Of a stretch of 64,000 nt of DNA, positions 1-10,761 are shown in pieces. The notes below the pieces were generated by a model that ran no database searches, was not told the DNA's origin, and saw only the letters and a program-made list of their open reading frames with translations. The DNA is from Jacaranda mimosifolia (lineage: Eukaryota; Streptophyta; Magnoliopsida; Lamiales; Bignoniaceae): contig CM032124.1 in assembly GCA_018894105.1 (NCBI GenBank), forward strand, positions 4,511,501 to 4,575,500. The letters run 5' to 3'. The first letter of the stretch is position 1, and the number at the start of each line of letters is the position of its first letter. The translations under genes and the position numbers were made by a program.

Positions 1-217
1 CAAGAAAAGTTAGATCTTTCAGAAATTAATGAATCAATATTAAAAATAATTATTTTAATTAATATTAAATAATTTATCTTTTAAAATTCAGATTATTTAA
101 AGATTAATTAATAAAAAATTAATATATATTTATATACATTTATTTATAATAAGTTTGGGTGGGGGGGTGCAATGGCCCCTACGCCCCCCCCCCCGGCCCC
201 CCCGGGATCCGTCCATA
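1..217 (-). mobile_element. hAT-family element, one end only (cut by window edge)
   Basis: This is the right terminal part of a hAT DNA transposon whose complete paralogue lies at 49023-50101. The terminal inverted repeat reads GGATCCGTCCATA (205-217) and is followed by TCAACAAC (218-225), the same 8-bp target duplication seen at the paralogue. A C-rich tract (about 183-203) next to the terminus is expanded relative to the paralogue. Strand follows the paralogue, whose transposase remnant reads on the minus strand. Confidence 0.75.
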
Positions 218-1349
218 TCAACAACCCTAATAAAAATAAAAACTAATAGAGTTTTTCTGAATTTAAAATTATTTACTTTATTCTCAACATCTATCCTTTA
301 TGGGATAAAATTTCCTATATTGTTTATTGTATCACTTCCTATTTAGAACATACAGCAAATTAGACTACATTTTAGTATGCCAAATCTTGTTTGTTTAGCG
401 CAAAATCCAAGCGTTTGGTAAGTTGAAAGGAAAAACAGTTGAGCGACTTTGATATTTTTATAATGGCTTGGTTAAAATAGGGTGATAATTATTTTCACTT
501 TTTTTGTACTAATCGTTTTGACATGCTGTTCTTCCGTACATACATTTAGGTTACCAAAGTATTGATGTTAATTATATTGATAAATAATAAAAAATTCAAT
601 ATTACAATTAAGAAAACTTATGGGATTGGTTTTGTGGGATTAATTTTAGGAAGAATATACAATATATTTATAAATTGTGTAGGAGAGGAAAAAAAGGTAA
701 GGAAGAAAGAAAAGTAGAAGAGCATGAAAAATTAGTCCTTCATTGTTTTGTAAATAAGAATTTGAGCATATATATATATATATTTCTGTTTAAACAATTT
801 TTTTTTTTTTTTTGTAAAATGACTTTTCTGTTATTTAAAGTCTATTATGTAATCCAATGGTTCTTTTTTAATTAAATTATTTTCTATTGAAAGATAACGA
901 TTAAGGACTGTGCTCTGAATGATTGGGGAACTGTAAATAGGAACAAGTTCTCAAACTTTATTTCCTCTTGAATCAAATAACTAAGTTAGTCAATTAGTTT
1001 GAAACAAGTTATAGACCATAAGATTAAAGTTTCTTTCATTAAAAAGAGAAAATTATAGATATAACATATTGCTAGTTCTTTCATAACTCCAAGATAAAAC
1101 TTTATTAGCGCTCAGCGGTGTCTCACCCCATGTGCACGACTACGAGGAGATTAGGAATCAGTCTATAGTCATGTTGCCAAAACACGAAGTTCTTGTGGGA
1201 GGATAATATGAAAGACTCAAAACTTATCAACTCTATATGCCCATAGTAGATTATGGCCCCTTTATATAATGGCAAAAAGTTTGACCATTAGAAAGAATTA
1301 ATGGGCCAATAAAGCCATCATAAAAATACCATAAATCCAATTATAATTA
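218..1349. other. Non-coding duplicated flank
   Basis: I see no gene here. Positions 218 to about 1080 match 50102 to about 51005, and about 1090-1349 match about 54216-54479. The junction near 1085 is where about 3.2 kb present in the right copy is absent. Around 401-445 there is a motif (CAAGCGTTTGGTAAGTTG) shared with the repeat block near 13965. TSD copy AATTA lies at 1345-1349. Confidence 0.7.
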
Positions 1350-4269
1350 TATGATGCCCCCACTCGAAATAGCATCTAAGCTAAGGCGTCACTCAGTTCA
1401 GACTTAAATCTGAACCCATAAACATTCAATAAACCTATAGCAAAATTTTTCAAACTTATCAGAAATAGTAACGGATTTCAACTTAAGCAAACCTTCACAA
1501 AACATTAACTAAAAGCCTTAGATGATCCCGTAACATACAACACTAGTATTAACTACCAACCATCAGTGGTCCCATAATATGCAGCATACCATATACATAC
1601 CACAAATATTTAATTCATCCTAACATATCACATCATCTCCACGATATACAAAATGTCCAAGAAAACCCATAAGCATATACAATCGTTTTCTATTACAAAA
1701 TGTGCTCACCAATCCGAACCTGGAGTTCCAGTTCATCACTTAATTCCTGTCTGAGAAAGTCAAAGAAATACGGGGGGTAAGTCCAAAGGACTTAGTGAGG
1801 GACAATCGTAATCATAGGCAAAAAAGGGATCTATCGAGGAAAAATCAACTCAACAGATCTTAATTTATAGTTAAAACAGAACATATCAAGAAACATGTGG
1901 TAACAAGTTAAGCAAAAAGGAATCTCTCCTTCCTTATTGCTCCATGAATAGTTTACAAACGTTCGGATATAGTTAGAATAAACAAACATGAGTCATATGC
2001 AGTTCAATGGAACAAACTTAACATGTATATTAGAACAACCTTATTCCAATCAGTCAGACATATCCAAGCGAGACAAATTGATACATGGTAGATGCCTAGG
2101 AGTATCTCTAGCACATTATTGATGCCCATGAGTATCCCTGGCACACTGCTAATACCTAAGAGTATCCCTAGCATATGGCTAATACCTAGGAGTATCCCTA
2201 GCATATTACTGATACCTAGGAGTATCCCTGGCATATTACTGATACCCAAGCATTCTACTAGGATTGGCACTCGGCCCAAGCATATCTCCATACATATAAC
2301 AGAAAGATAATGGATAACAAGACAATAACAAGTACTGATCAGGAACAAGTACGATAACAGAATGACAGATAACAAGCGAGATGTTCTAGGTGCTAGAATG
2401 GACATGAACAAGTCATAATAGAGCATGATCAAGAAATAACCCTCACAGGGGTATATAAGTCAACTAACAGATAACAAATAGATTTTGAACAATTCACAAA
2501 TTTCAATAAATCAGGATATAGTACAGAAACAGGAAACCCTTATAAGGGTTTAACAAAATAACAGATAAGTAAAAGAAGTGCCAGGTTGGCCGACCATCAC
2601 CTTCGTAATCTCAAAAAACTGTCGTTGCCGACTATTGTTCCGCAGGACCCACTTCTTTATCACCTATCCAAAGGAATAAATTCACGATCAAAATCCTTAA
2701 TTGACCTTAATAATCTCCAATAATTACAATCTTACTATTAACAGTCTAAAATCGATAGCTATTCGCTAAATATGGCAGTTTTAGGGTTCGATCAGTACTA
2801 TCATTATGGTACGGCTAATTATGCCGTTAATACGGGAATATATATGGGGTTTATATTGGTACTAACAAAAGGGCATAATTAGGTCCTTATTTATATAATT
2901 AACCTCATATCATCATCCTAAATCAGCAATAATAGTCTAATTATCTTAATTAATCAAATTATTGTCACTTAAGTCCCAAATTCACCAAATTAGGGTTTTC
3001 TCTTTTGATTAACCTAATAAATCCCAAAATTTATCATAAAATAATACAAATTCAAGTTCACTAAGCTTATAACGATACATGCATGTCCCAAGTCTTGATT
3101 CCATATGATCTTAAATAATCCAGTCTTTGTCACTTAGGTTCCAAATCCATAAAATCCACAAGTTAGGGTTTAAATCCTTCAATTAACTTAATTACCCAAA
3201 ATCCTCATTTTAATTTGAATCCAGGTCCACTAAACTGTATAATAATCCATACATGAGATATATACACACTAAATCATATATTAAATCCCCATTCGTGGCA
3301 ATATACAAGATTTATTAAATAATGGTACGACATATGTGTGTGTGTGTATATGAAGTCCCCAGTCCAACTCTTTACCCAAGATCCAACTATAGAAGCGTCG
3401 GAATCACAAATTGAGAGCACCGTCACGATCCTCACGACGAGCTGAAAAATTTGTCCCAGCTCCGCGGCCATGCTGCTACCGCCATCCGCCCAAAAGGCCA
3501 AAACCACCACCAAAATATGCCTTTCAGCTCAACTAAGCAAACCGCCAAGTCAATTTTTACAATTGCTATAGAATTGAGGGCTAATTGGCCGGAAAACTCA
3601 ACTGACCACTGCCACCACTCCCAATTCAGCTCCGTCGGTCGCTGGTTCATGAAATTGTGGTTACTAACTTGTTCAACACGCTCAACCCGTCAAAACCTTA
3701 CCTTGGTCAGTTGCGAAAAGTCGCCAGGATGGCAAACCTGTCAACCTCCCACCGTGACCAAGATTCTTCCTCACTTTTCGGTGGTTTTTGCCTACCAAAA
3801 CATGATGCATGTGGCATGGATGTGATGCTGAGGTCAAGGGGAAGAAGATGGCATCGGAGTGGTTTTTGATTTTTCGAAGTGTTGCCGGTGAATCACCTGT
3901 GAGATGGAGAATGGTGTTTCGGTGAAGAAGGAAGATATTGGGGGGTTGAAACGAAATTTCTTATATTTATAATAGGCACTTTTCTTTCATTACAAAATGA
4001 CCCCAAAATTTTGGCCAGCCCTCAATCAAGCCCAAGAAATAGAATATATAACATAGCTCCCCTTTGACCTAAAATATTAGCCATGCAACCCTAAAAGTTA
4101 GAAAATGATCCAATCAAGTCTTGCTTATTTGCACTTTGACCCCAAAACTTCCAAAATTTTTACAATCAAGTCCTTTTTGTTAATTTTTCGAGCCCTAAAA
4201 TTTGATCAACCAATTTCTTGATTTCTAAATTCTTATTTTTCAAAAATATCGAATTTCGGGGGTGTTTCA
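1350..4269 (-). mobile_element. Solo LTR of a Ty3/Gypsy element (minus orientation)
   Basis: One 2.9-kb LTR matches both LTRs of the element at 54480-63194. It reads on the minus strand and starts at 4269 with TGAAACACCCCC, a decayed form of the TGTAACACCCC start that is common in plant Tekay/Del-type Gypsy LTRs. It is flanked by AATTA at 1345-1349 and at 4270-4274. That is the same 5-bp target duplication that flanks the two-LTR copy in the right duplicate, with the same outer flanks. Internal DNA is missing, so this is a solo LTR formed by recombination between the two LTRs. Short ORFs inside it on both strands look like chance frames, apart from the 30-bp repeat tract. Confidence 0.9.
2091..2240. 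repeat. 30-bp tandem repeat inside the Gypsy LTR, 5 units
   Basis: Five head-to-tail 30-bp units, each close to GATACCTAGGAGTATCCCTA plus GCATATTACT, run without gaps and end before GATACCCAAG at 2241. The two other LTRs in the window have four units each (55211-55330 and 61072-61191). Because the unit is a multiple of three, the minus strand stays open and reads as a repeating GILLGISNML-like decapeptide. There are no spacers, so this is not a CRISPR array. Confidence 0.9.
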
Positions 4270-4753
4270 AATTAGGCCCTATAATTGTAAAATAAATGAT
4301 CAAAATTCTATTAAATAAAATGATATTGAGGCCATAAATACAAAATAAATCAAACAAATAGGAAATTTAGTTATGACATTAAAACACATAATAGAATGAA
4401 ATTGTTGAAAATAAAAAAAAAATTGAAAAAATTTAAAAGCTTATTTCCAACAAAGCTAGTCCTTAATCGCCATGATCAATTAATTTATAGTTGGCTCTCA
4501 TTAATTACAAGATGATTTAAGACAGTCATATGTTTTATTTCAATTGATTTTTCATCTTCAATTTTTGGTCAGAGTACATGTAAAGTATATGAAATATTTA
4601 TTTTAAAAAAATAATTGTGAATCACCTATAGTTGACATATATATGTAATAGATTAGAAAACAAAATATTAGTTGGAATAAAAAATTCAAAATAGAATCTC
4701 CAGCCTGTTTTATATATTATCTTGCATATGTGCCCACGAGTAAAATGGATCAT
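4270..4753. other. Duplicated non-coding flank with repeat-block unit start
   Basis: No gene is visible. This matches 63195-63676. The part from about 4440 (CTTAATCGCCATGATCAA, GGCTCTCATTAATTA) is the start of a degenerate repeat unit that recurs near 6540 and 14265. Confidence 0.6.
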
Positions 4754-5182
4754 CACTACAAGAAAAAAAAAATACTAATAATATATATTAACTAACAAAA
4801 GCTTTATATGTTGTCATCCTACTGATCTTTACAAACTGAATAGTGACAAGAATAGTGTTCAAGTTGACATCATTAACAATTAGTGATACACCTATAATGA
4901 CAGCTTAGAAATAATGAAAATCGTTTCACAAATATTTATAGTGATAATTTATACTGTCACTATGCTGTCGTTATAAATGTGTCATTAATTGTTAATGATG
5001 ATAACTTAAAATATTAGTTTTTGTCACTATTAAGTCATATCATTGCAAACAAAAAAATTTGTCACTTAGAAAATGTCATTATTAGTGATAAAATAAAAAT
5101 TATTATCACTTAATGTATTATTAGTGACAATTTTACACTGTCACTTATTTTTTTTGTCAATAATACTATTGTTTTTGTAATG
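4754..5182. mobile_element. CACTA-type MITE
   Basis: The left end CACTACAAGAAAAAA (4754-4768) is the standard plant En/Spm (CACTA) terminus, and the right end TTTTTGTAATG (5172-5182) is its degraded inverted partner. The flanking triplets are CAT and TAT, a near-match to the 3-bp target duplication expected for CACTA elements. The 429-bp interior has no coding capacity but is full of short GTGACAA/TTGTCAC motifs in both orientations. These resemble the subterminal transposase-binding repeats of the superfamily. A mutated copy starts at 63677. Confidence 0.75.
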
Positions 5183-5562
5183 TATATTCATATTTTTTGG
5201 GAAAACTTTTTGAGATTTTGCAATTGTACTAAAAATTTGCTCTAAAGAAATTAATCTTAAAGACCATCAGTGCGCACTGCACAATAGAAAGTTGGAATAG
5301 AAGGGCTGAAGAGTAAATATAGCAATGAGCAATATAAAAAAAATTAGAAAAAAAAAAGAAAAAAAAACACTAGCATTGATAAGTTAAATAATACGAGTAA
5401 GCAATCGATTTGATCCCAACATAATATTTGGATTTTTTTAAGTACAACATTTAGTATATCAATGCGCAGAAAATGCCAAATATATGGTAGGTAATGGAAT
5501 TTGGAGAAAATTGCACCTACCTCCCATGAACTTTCAGTTATTGCCAACCATCTTCCAAAGAG
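5183..5562. repeat. Degenerate repeat unit 1, first part
   Basis: No gene is visible. The segment contains GCTCTAAAGAAATTAATCTT, GGGCTGAAGAG, a GATTTGATCCCAAC block and TTATTGCCAACC in the same order as blocks at 13690-13850 and 14470-14560. It is cut at 5562 by a hAT MITE and resumes at 6078. Confidence 0.6.
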
Positions 5563-6069
5563 TAGACCTGGCAATTGGGTACCCATGGGTAACCCAATGA
5601 TGGGTACCAACGGATTGGGTAAATTTATCCATTTTTTATTAGGTATGAGGTAGGGGACCCGTTACCCATGATGATGGGTAATGGGTAACCTGCGGGTACC
5701 CTTAAATTTATTTTTTTTAATATTTAAAGGTAAATCTGATGTTACTCAAATATTAACTGAGTAAAACTAAAAAAAAAAAAAAAAAGACTACGAACTTCAA
5801 ACATTAAATTGAATAAATACCTAAAGCATATTAATAATATTGTATTTTAAAACTTATATCTTAAGTATTCAAAATCTACCAAATTTAAAGTACATCACAT
5901 TGAAAAGTTCAAACTTAAATTCCATTACATGCCAAAAAAATGGGCCAAAAGATGGCTGGTAAATTGGGTACGGATAAAATTACTCGCAATTTTTTGGGTA
6001 GGAGAACAAGGCCCATTACCCGTATTTTTTTGGGTACCCGCGAGTGTGAGTTGAATTTTGCCAGGTCTA
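5563..6069. mobile_element. hAT-type MITE with 8-bp TSD
   Basis: Termini TAGACCTGGCAA (5563-5574) and TTGCCAGGTCTA (6058-6069) are perfect inverted repeats. The flanks CCAAAGAG (5555-5562) and CCAGAGAG (6070-6077) match at 7 of 8 bases, the target-duplication length of hAT elements. The ends carry many GGGTACCC/GGGTAACCC motifs in both orientations. The interior is AT-rich and shows no transposase. Short ORFs across it are fortuitous. Confidence 0.85.
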
Positions 6070-6077
6070 CCAGAGAG

Positions 6078-7000
6078 GTTCGGAATTGTAGCAATTTGAT
6101 CCCCCAAAATTCGATTGGATTATGTTCAGGTCCACCTATATATTCTGGGGGCCAAATGAACGATAAGAAGGGATATTTTAGGAAAAATTATTTTAGTATT
6201 TTTGAAGGAAAATGAGTATATGTTTGACTATATTTTTCCAAAACAATTTTATTTTGAGAAAATAAACCAAGCGCTCCTATAATATCTGTACATGCATGCA
6301 TATATATTTTTATATATACATAACCAAAAACACTCCTATAATATTTGTATATATATTATATATATATACATATATATACGTATATATACATATACATATA
6401 TACATACATATCCTCCTCCCCAAGACCCCCACTCCTACCCCACCGGGACCGCCCCCCGCCCCCGGCCCTCATATTACTAGAGCTGCCATGGCCACCTTTG
6501 TGCATGCCTAAAATCAATATATAATGCTAACCGATGGTAGAATTGGATCGGCCAGCACTTAATTACATATGAGACGTGATATATTCATTAATCTATGTTT
6601 GGCTCTCATCATCAGGAGATAAGTTAACACAATTTACTATGTTTTATTGAGTTAGTGTTTCGTTTTCAATTTCAATTCATGTGTTGATGTAGATACTTGT
6701 AGTTCACTATGTTTTATTATAGTTGATATTCCATCTACAATCTTAATTCATGTACCAATACATACAAGTGCCAATGAATACAAAATTGCAGATCTTTTGT
6801 TGCAATAAATGCCCACAGTAGATCATGCATGAACAGTGCTCATACCTCATGTGGAAATTTTTGAATTGAAAATTTTGAGATTTTGCAACTATACTTCAAG
6901 TAAAGAAATTAATCTTAAAGATCATCGATGCACAACAGTTAATAAACTAGATATCATATCATTTGATCCACATTGGAGAAGTTGAGAAATTTGAAATAAT
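6078..7000. repeat. Repeat unit 1 tail, simple-sequence tract, and unit 2 start
   Basis: About 6090-6160 continues the repeat interrupted by the hAT MITE (GCAATTTGATCCCCCAAAA, matching about 13865). 6290-6415 is a TA/CATA-rich simple tract followed by a C-rich stretch (6411-6470). From about 6540 a second unit begins (GGCTCTCATCAT, then AAGAAATTAATCTTAAAGAT at 6903) and runs to the Copia insertion at 7000. TSD copy ATAAT of that Copia lies at 6996-7000. The ORFs across the microsatellite are not genes. Confidence 0.55.
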
Positions 7001-7217
7001 TATTAGAGCGCGTGTATTTTTTCTCTCGTGTCTCTGCATGTATTTTGCGTGCCTTTCTTCTGTATTTAATATTCAATAGAGTTAGCTGTCAACAACAGAA
7101 TCGGTTAGGATTTGTTATCCGTCAACTTGTATATAAATAGTGTTGTAACCCTCATTAATGCGCACTTTTCTTTTCCCTCAGCTGCATTGCTTTCCACGCC
7201 ACTTTACAGCCTCAATA
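7001..7217 (+). repeat. Copia-1 5' LTR
   Basis: This 217-bp LTR nearly matches 13245-13460. It contains TATATAAATAG (about 7131-7141), a good TATA box for the element's own promoter. It ends CTCAATA directly before the primer-binding site. Confidence 0.93.
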
Positions 7218-7226
7218 TGGTATCAG
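7218..7226 (+). other. Copia-1 primer-binding site
   Basis: TGGTATCAG directly abuts the 5' LTR. It matches the start of the usual plant TGGTATCAGAGC site complementary to the 3' end of initiator methionine tRNA. The match breaks after nine bases (TAGA in place of AGC). Confidence 0.85.
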
Positions 7227-10200
7227 TAGAAATCTCACCGATAAGCTTCCTCCGGTTTTTGCTCTTCTTCTCTAATTCCGATCTTCTTTCGGTCAATTTT
7301 CCAACTTTTCTTCATGGATCTTGCCCGATCTTTCAATTCTATCACCTCTGATGGTCATTCCGCCACGGATGAGAGCTATAATCCGAACTTCCTCCACCAC
7401 TCCGATGGTCTGAGACTGGTGCTCGTCTCATAGCAACTCACTGGCAAAAACTATGCCACTAGAGTCGTGCTATGTGTATATCCCTGTCTGTGAAGAACAA
7501 ACAAGGCTTCATTGATGGTTCCATTCCTAAGTCGTCGACGGATGATCTGCGTCTTCTCATTGCATGGATCCGAAACAATAATTTGGTCATCTCTTGGATA
7601 CTCAATTCGGTATCAAAAGAGATTTCGGCAAGCATCATTTTCTCCAATAATGCTCATGAGATTTGGAAAGATTCCAACAAAGCACCGGTCTGCGCCTTTT
7701 CTAGCTCTGGTATGAACTCATCAATCTCACGCAAGGAAACAACTCTGTTGCAGTGTATTTCACTAGACTCAAAACTGTGTGGGAAGAACTCAGCAACTTT
7801 AGGCCTCATTGCACTTGCAGAAACTGCTCATGTGGTGCTATGCTTGAACTCACAGATCATTACAACCGAGAATATGTTCTTGCTTTTCTCATGGGGCTAC
7901 ATGAGTCCTATCCTGAGATCCGGAGCTAAATCTTACTGCTCAATCCTATGCCGCTATTCAGCAAAGTTTTCTCTCTTGTTGCACAGAAGGAACAACAGCG
8001 ATCCGTTGGAAATCACTCTGGTATTGATCCTTCTATGAATGTGGCATACACTCTGAAGTTAGATTCCAACAAGACTCCCAACAAACTTCCTGGCTCTACT
8101 AATTTTAGAGGCACCAAAAAGGAAAGATCGTTTTGTACTCATTGTTCTAGCCACGGTCACACGGTGGATACTTACTACAAACTTCACGGTTATCCACCAA
8201 GCTTCAAGTTCAATCCTCGCAGTCAACCTCCACAACCTTCCAGTAATTCTCCTATCAACACTAGCATCAATCAACTCTCGGACCATCTTCCTCATGACAA
8301 CACTAACAATTTTCTACAAACTCTGACTTCCTCTCAATATCTTCAGTTGATGGACCTCTTTTCCACTCTTGCTGTTTCATCCACTAAATCTACAGACAGT
8401 AACGTTCACTCTCATTCACACACTACAGGTATATGTGCCTCTATTAATTTCACCGTCTCCTCTAACATGTGGAGAGTGGATTCTGGAGCTTCCAGACATG
8501 TTTGCTTGAATTACAGTTTGTTTCACAACTTAATTCCCATACAAAATTCCACTGTTTCTCTTCCTAATCGTGCTACTATCCCGATGCATTTTATAGGTGA
8601 CATTACTTTTAGCCCTTACCTAACTCTCTACAATGTTTTATATGTCCTTGAGTTCAATTTGCAACTTATGTCAATCAGTGCTCTTCTCCAGCACAATCAA
8701 CATCTTACTATTACTTTCTGTACTGACTATTTTCTCATTCAGGATCGCCAGAGCTTGAAAACGATTGGCAAGGGTAACAAAATTGCTGACATTTACATGC
8801 ATAACTCCAACTCTCTCCTTGAATCTGCTACCAGTTCCATAAATAAGATCTCGGCTCACCTATGGCACAACCGGTTGGGCCATCCGTCTGCCAAAAGACT
8901 CCAAGCTCTCAAGCCCTTCTTAGATTGTAATCTCAATGAAAACCAAACTCCTTGTACTGTCTGTCCTTTAGCTAAACAGAAGCGCCTCCCCTTTCTATCT
9001 CACAATAACGTATCCCAATCCCCATTCGATCTAGTTCATTCAGACATTTGGGGCCCCTTATCTACCCCTGCACACACGGGACACCGCTTCTTTCTTACTT
9101 TAGTTGATGATTGTATTCGATACACCTAGACATATCTAATAAAACACAAATCTAAAGTTTCCAGCATTATTCCTAGATTCTACACTTACATTTCAACTCA
9201 ATACAATGCCTCTATCACGAAAATACGCACTGACAATGCCAAAGAATTCTTACTACATGACTTCTTTCACTGACATGGCATCATCCATCAAAAATCATGT
9301 GTTGAAACTCCTCAGCAAAATGCCATTGTTGAAAGAAAGCACCAACACCTCCTTAATGTTGCCCATGCTCTTTATTTTCAATATTCTCTTCTTCTAACTC
9401 TCTAGAATGAGACTATCCTCATAGCCACCTATCTAATAAACCGTATTCCCACTCCTATTCTTCATAACAAATCCCCCTTCGAGCTTCTTCATCATACTCA
9501 GCCAACTTACGATCACCTCAAAACCTTCGGATGCCTAGCCTATGTATCTACTATTCAAGCACTAAACAAATTATCACCTCCCGCAATGTCACCTTTCATA
9601 AAGGTGTCTTCCCTTTCAAAGAAATATCTCCTATCACTCCTCTCCTTGATCCATTCCCGAACCTCGTTTTTCCTACCCTTATCAATGACATAAGTTGTCC
9701 TCCTTTCTCTTCCAATCTCACTCAACACACTACCATCGATCATTCCCAATCTATCACTCCTCTTAATCAGAATCCTCCTTTAAGGCGATCCTCCAGAGTT
9801 ACTAAAATGCCCAGCTATCTCAGGGACTACCATTGCGCCCTCCTTCACTCTCAACCACTTCTAGATCATCCCAGATATCCCATCTCCCATCATATCTCAT
9901 ACTCTCGGTTCTCACCTTCTTACAAGTCCCTTCTTCTAAATATATCTACTCACTTTGAGCCCTCCACATACCAACAAGCGGTAAAATTCCAGGAGTGGAA
10001 AGATGCAATGCAAGTTGAATTATAGGCTCTTGAAGCTAATAAAACTTGGATCATTGTTCCTTTACCACCTCACAAACATTCCATTAGATGTCACTGGATA
10101 TATAAGATCAAATTCCATGCTGATGGCAATGTTTATAGGTATAAAGCTCGTTTAGTTGCAAAAGGGTACACCCAGCAGGAATGAATTGACTTTCTTGACA

Positions 10201-10761
10201 CCTTTTCGCCAGTCACAGAGCTCACCAGCGTCCAACTCTTATTAGCCCTTGCTGGTATCCATAAATGGCATCTTTACCAACTGGATATTAGCAATGCTTT
10301 TCTCAATGGAGATTTATTCGAAGAAGTGCATATGGATCTCCCACCGAGCCACCATCTGCCAAATACTCAACATGGTATCCAACCTTGTTTGTAAACTACA
10401 GAAGACTCTCTGTGGTCTCCGACAAGCATCCCGATAGTGGTTTTCAAAGTTATCCTCCACTCTCTTACATCTCAATTTTACTCATTCTCAATCTGACCAC
10501 AGTTTATTCACCTATGGACATAGGGATACATTCTTGGCTCTCCTCGTTTATGTGGACGACATTATCCTAGCCGGCCCTTCCCTCACGATAATTGACAAGT
10601 TCCGAAATCTTCTTCAGCAACAGTTTAAGCTCCGAGACCTTGGCCCCTTGAAGTACTTCCTTGGCTTGGAAATTACTAGAAACACATCAAGTATATTCCT
10701 TTCTCAACGCCACTACACTATGGAACTCCTTAAAGATACCAGGTTATTTGCAGCTAAACCA

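Larger units (their letters stand above)
1..5182. repeat. Left copy of a long direct segmental duplication
   Basis: This stretch matches the right-hand end of the window, from 49897 onward, in the same orientation and order: hAT end, flank, Gypsy LTR, flank, CACTA MITE. Position 1 aligns with 49897, so the spacing is about 50 kb. The left copy has one LTR where the right copy has a full two-LTR element. It also lacks the DNA at 51006-54215. The match probably continues to the left of the window, because position 1 already lies inside the shared hAT element. Confidence 0.9.

Noticed and set aside
2091..2240. CRISPR-like array
   Set aside because: The units are contiguous with no spacers, and the sequence is eukaryotic.
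2004..2432. 142-codon minus-strand ORF (and equivalents near 55133 and 60985) as a host gene
   Set aside because: It lies inside the Gypsy LTR and is kept open by the 30-bp repeat. The frames differ in length and in ends between LTR copies.
3451..3869. Overlapping ORFs near the LTR 5' end (also 56648 and 62482)
   Set aside because: They are LTR sequence. Frames are not conserved among the three LTR copies.
6292..6511. Two overlapping ORFs ending in proline-rich text
   Set aside because: They arise from a TA/CATA microsatellite and a C-rich stretch. There is no homology or gene context.
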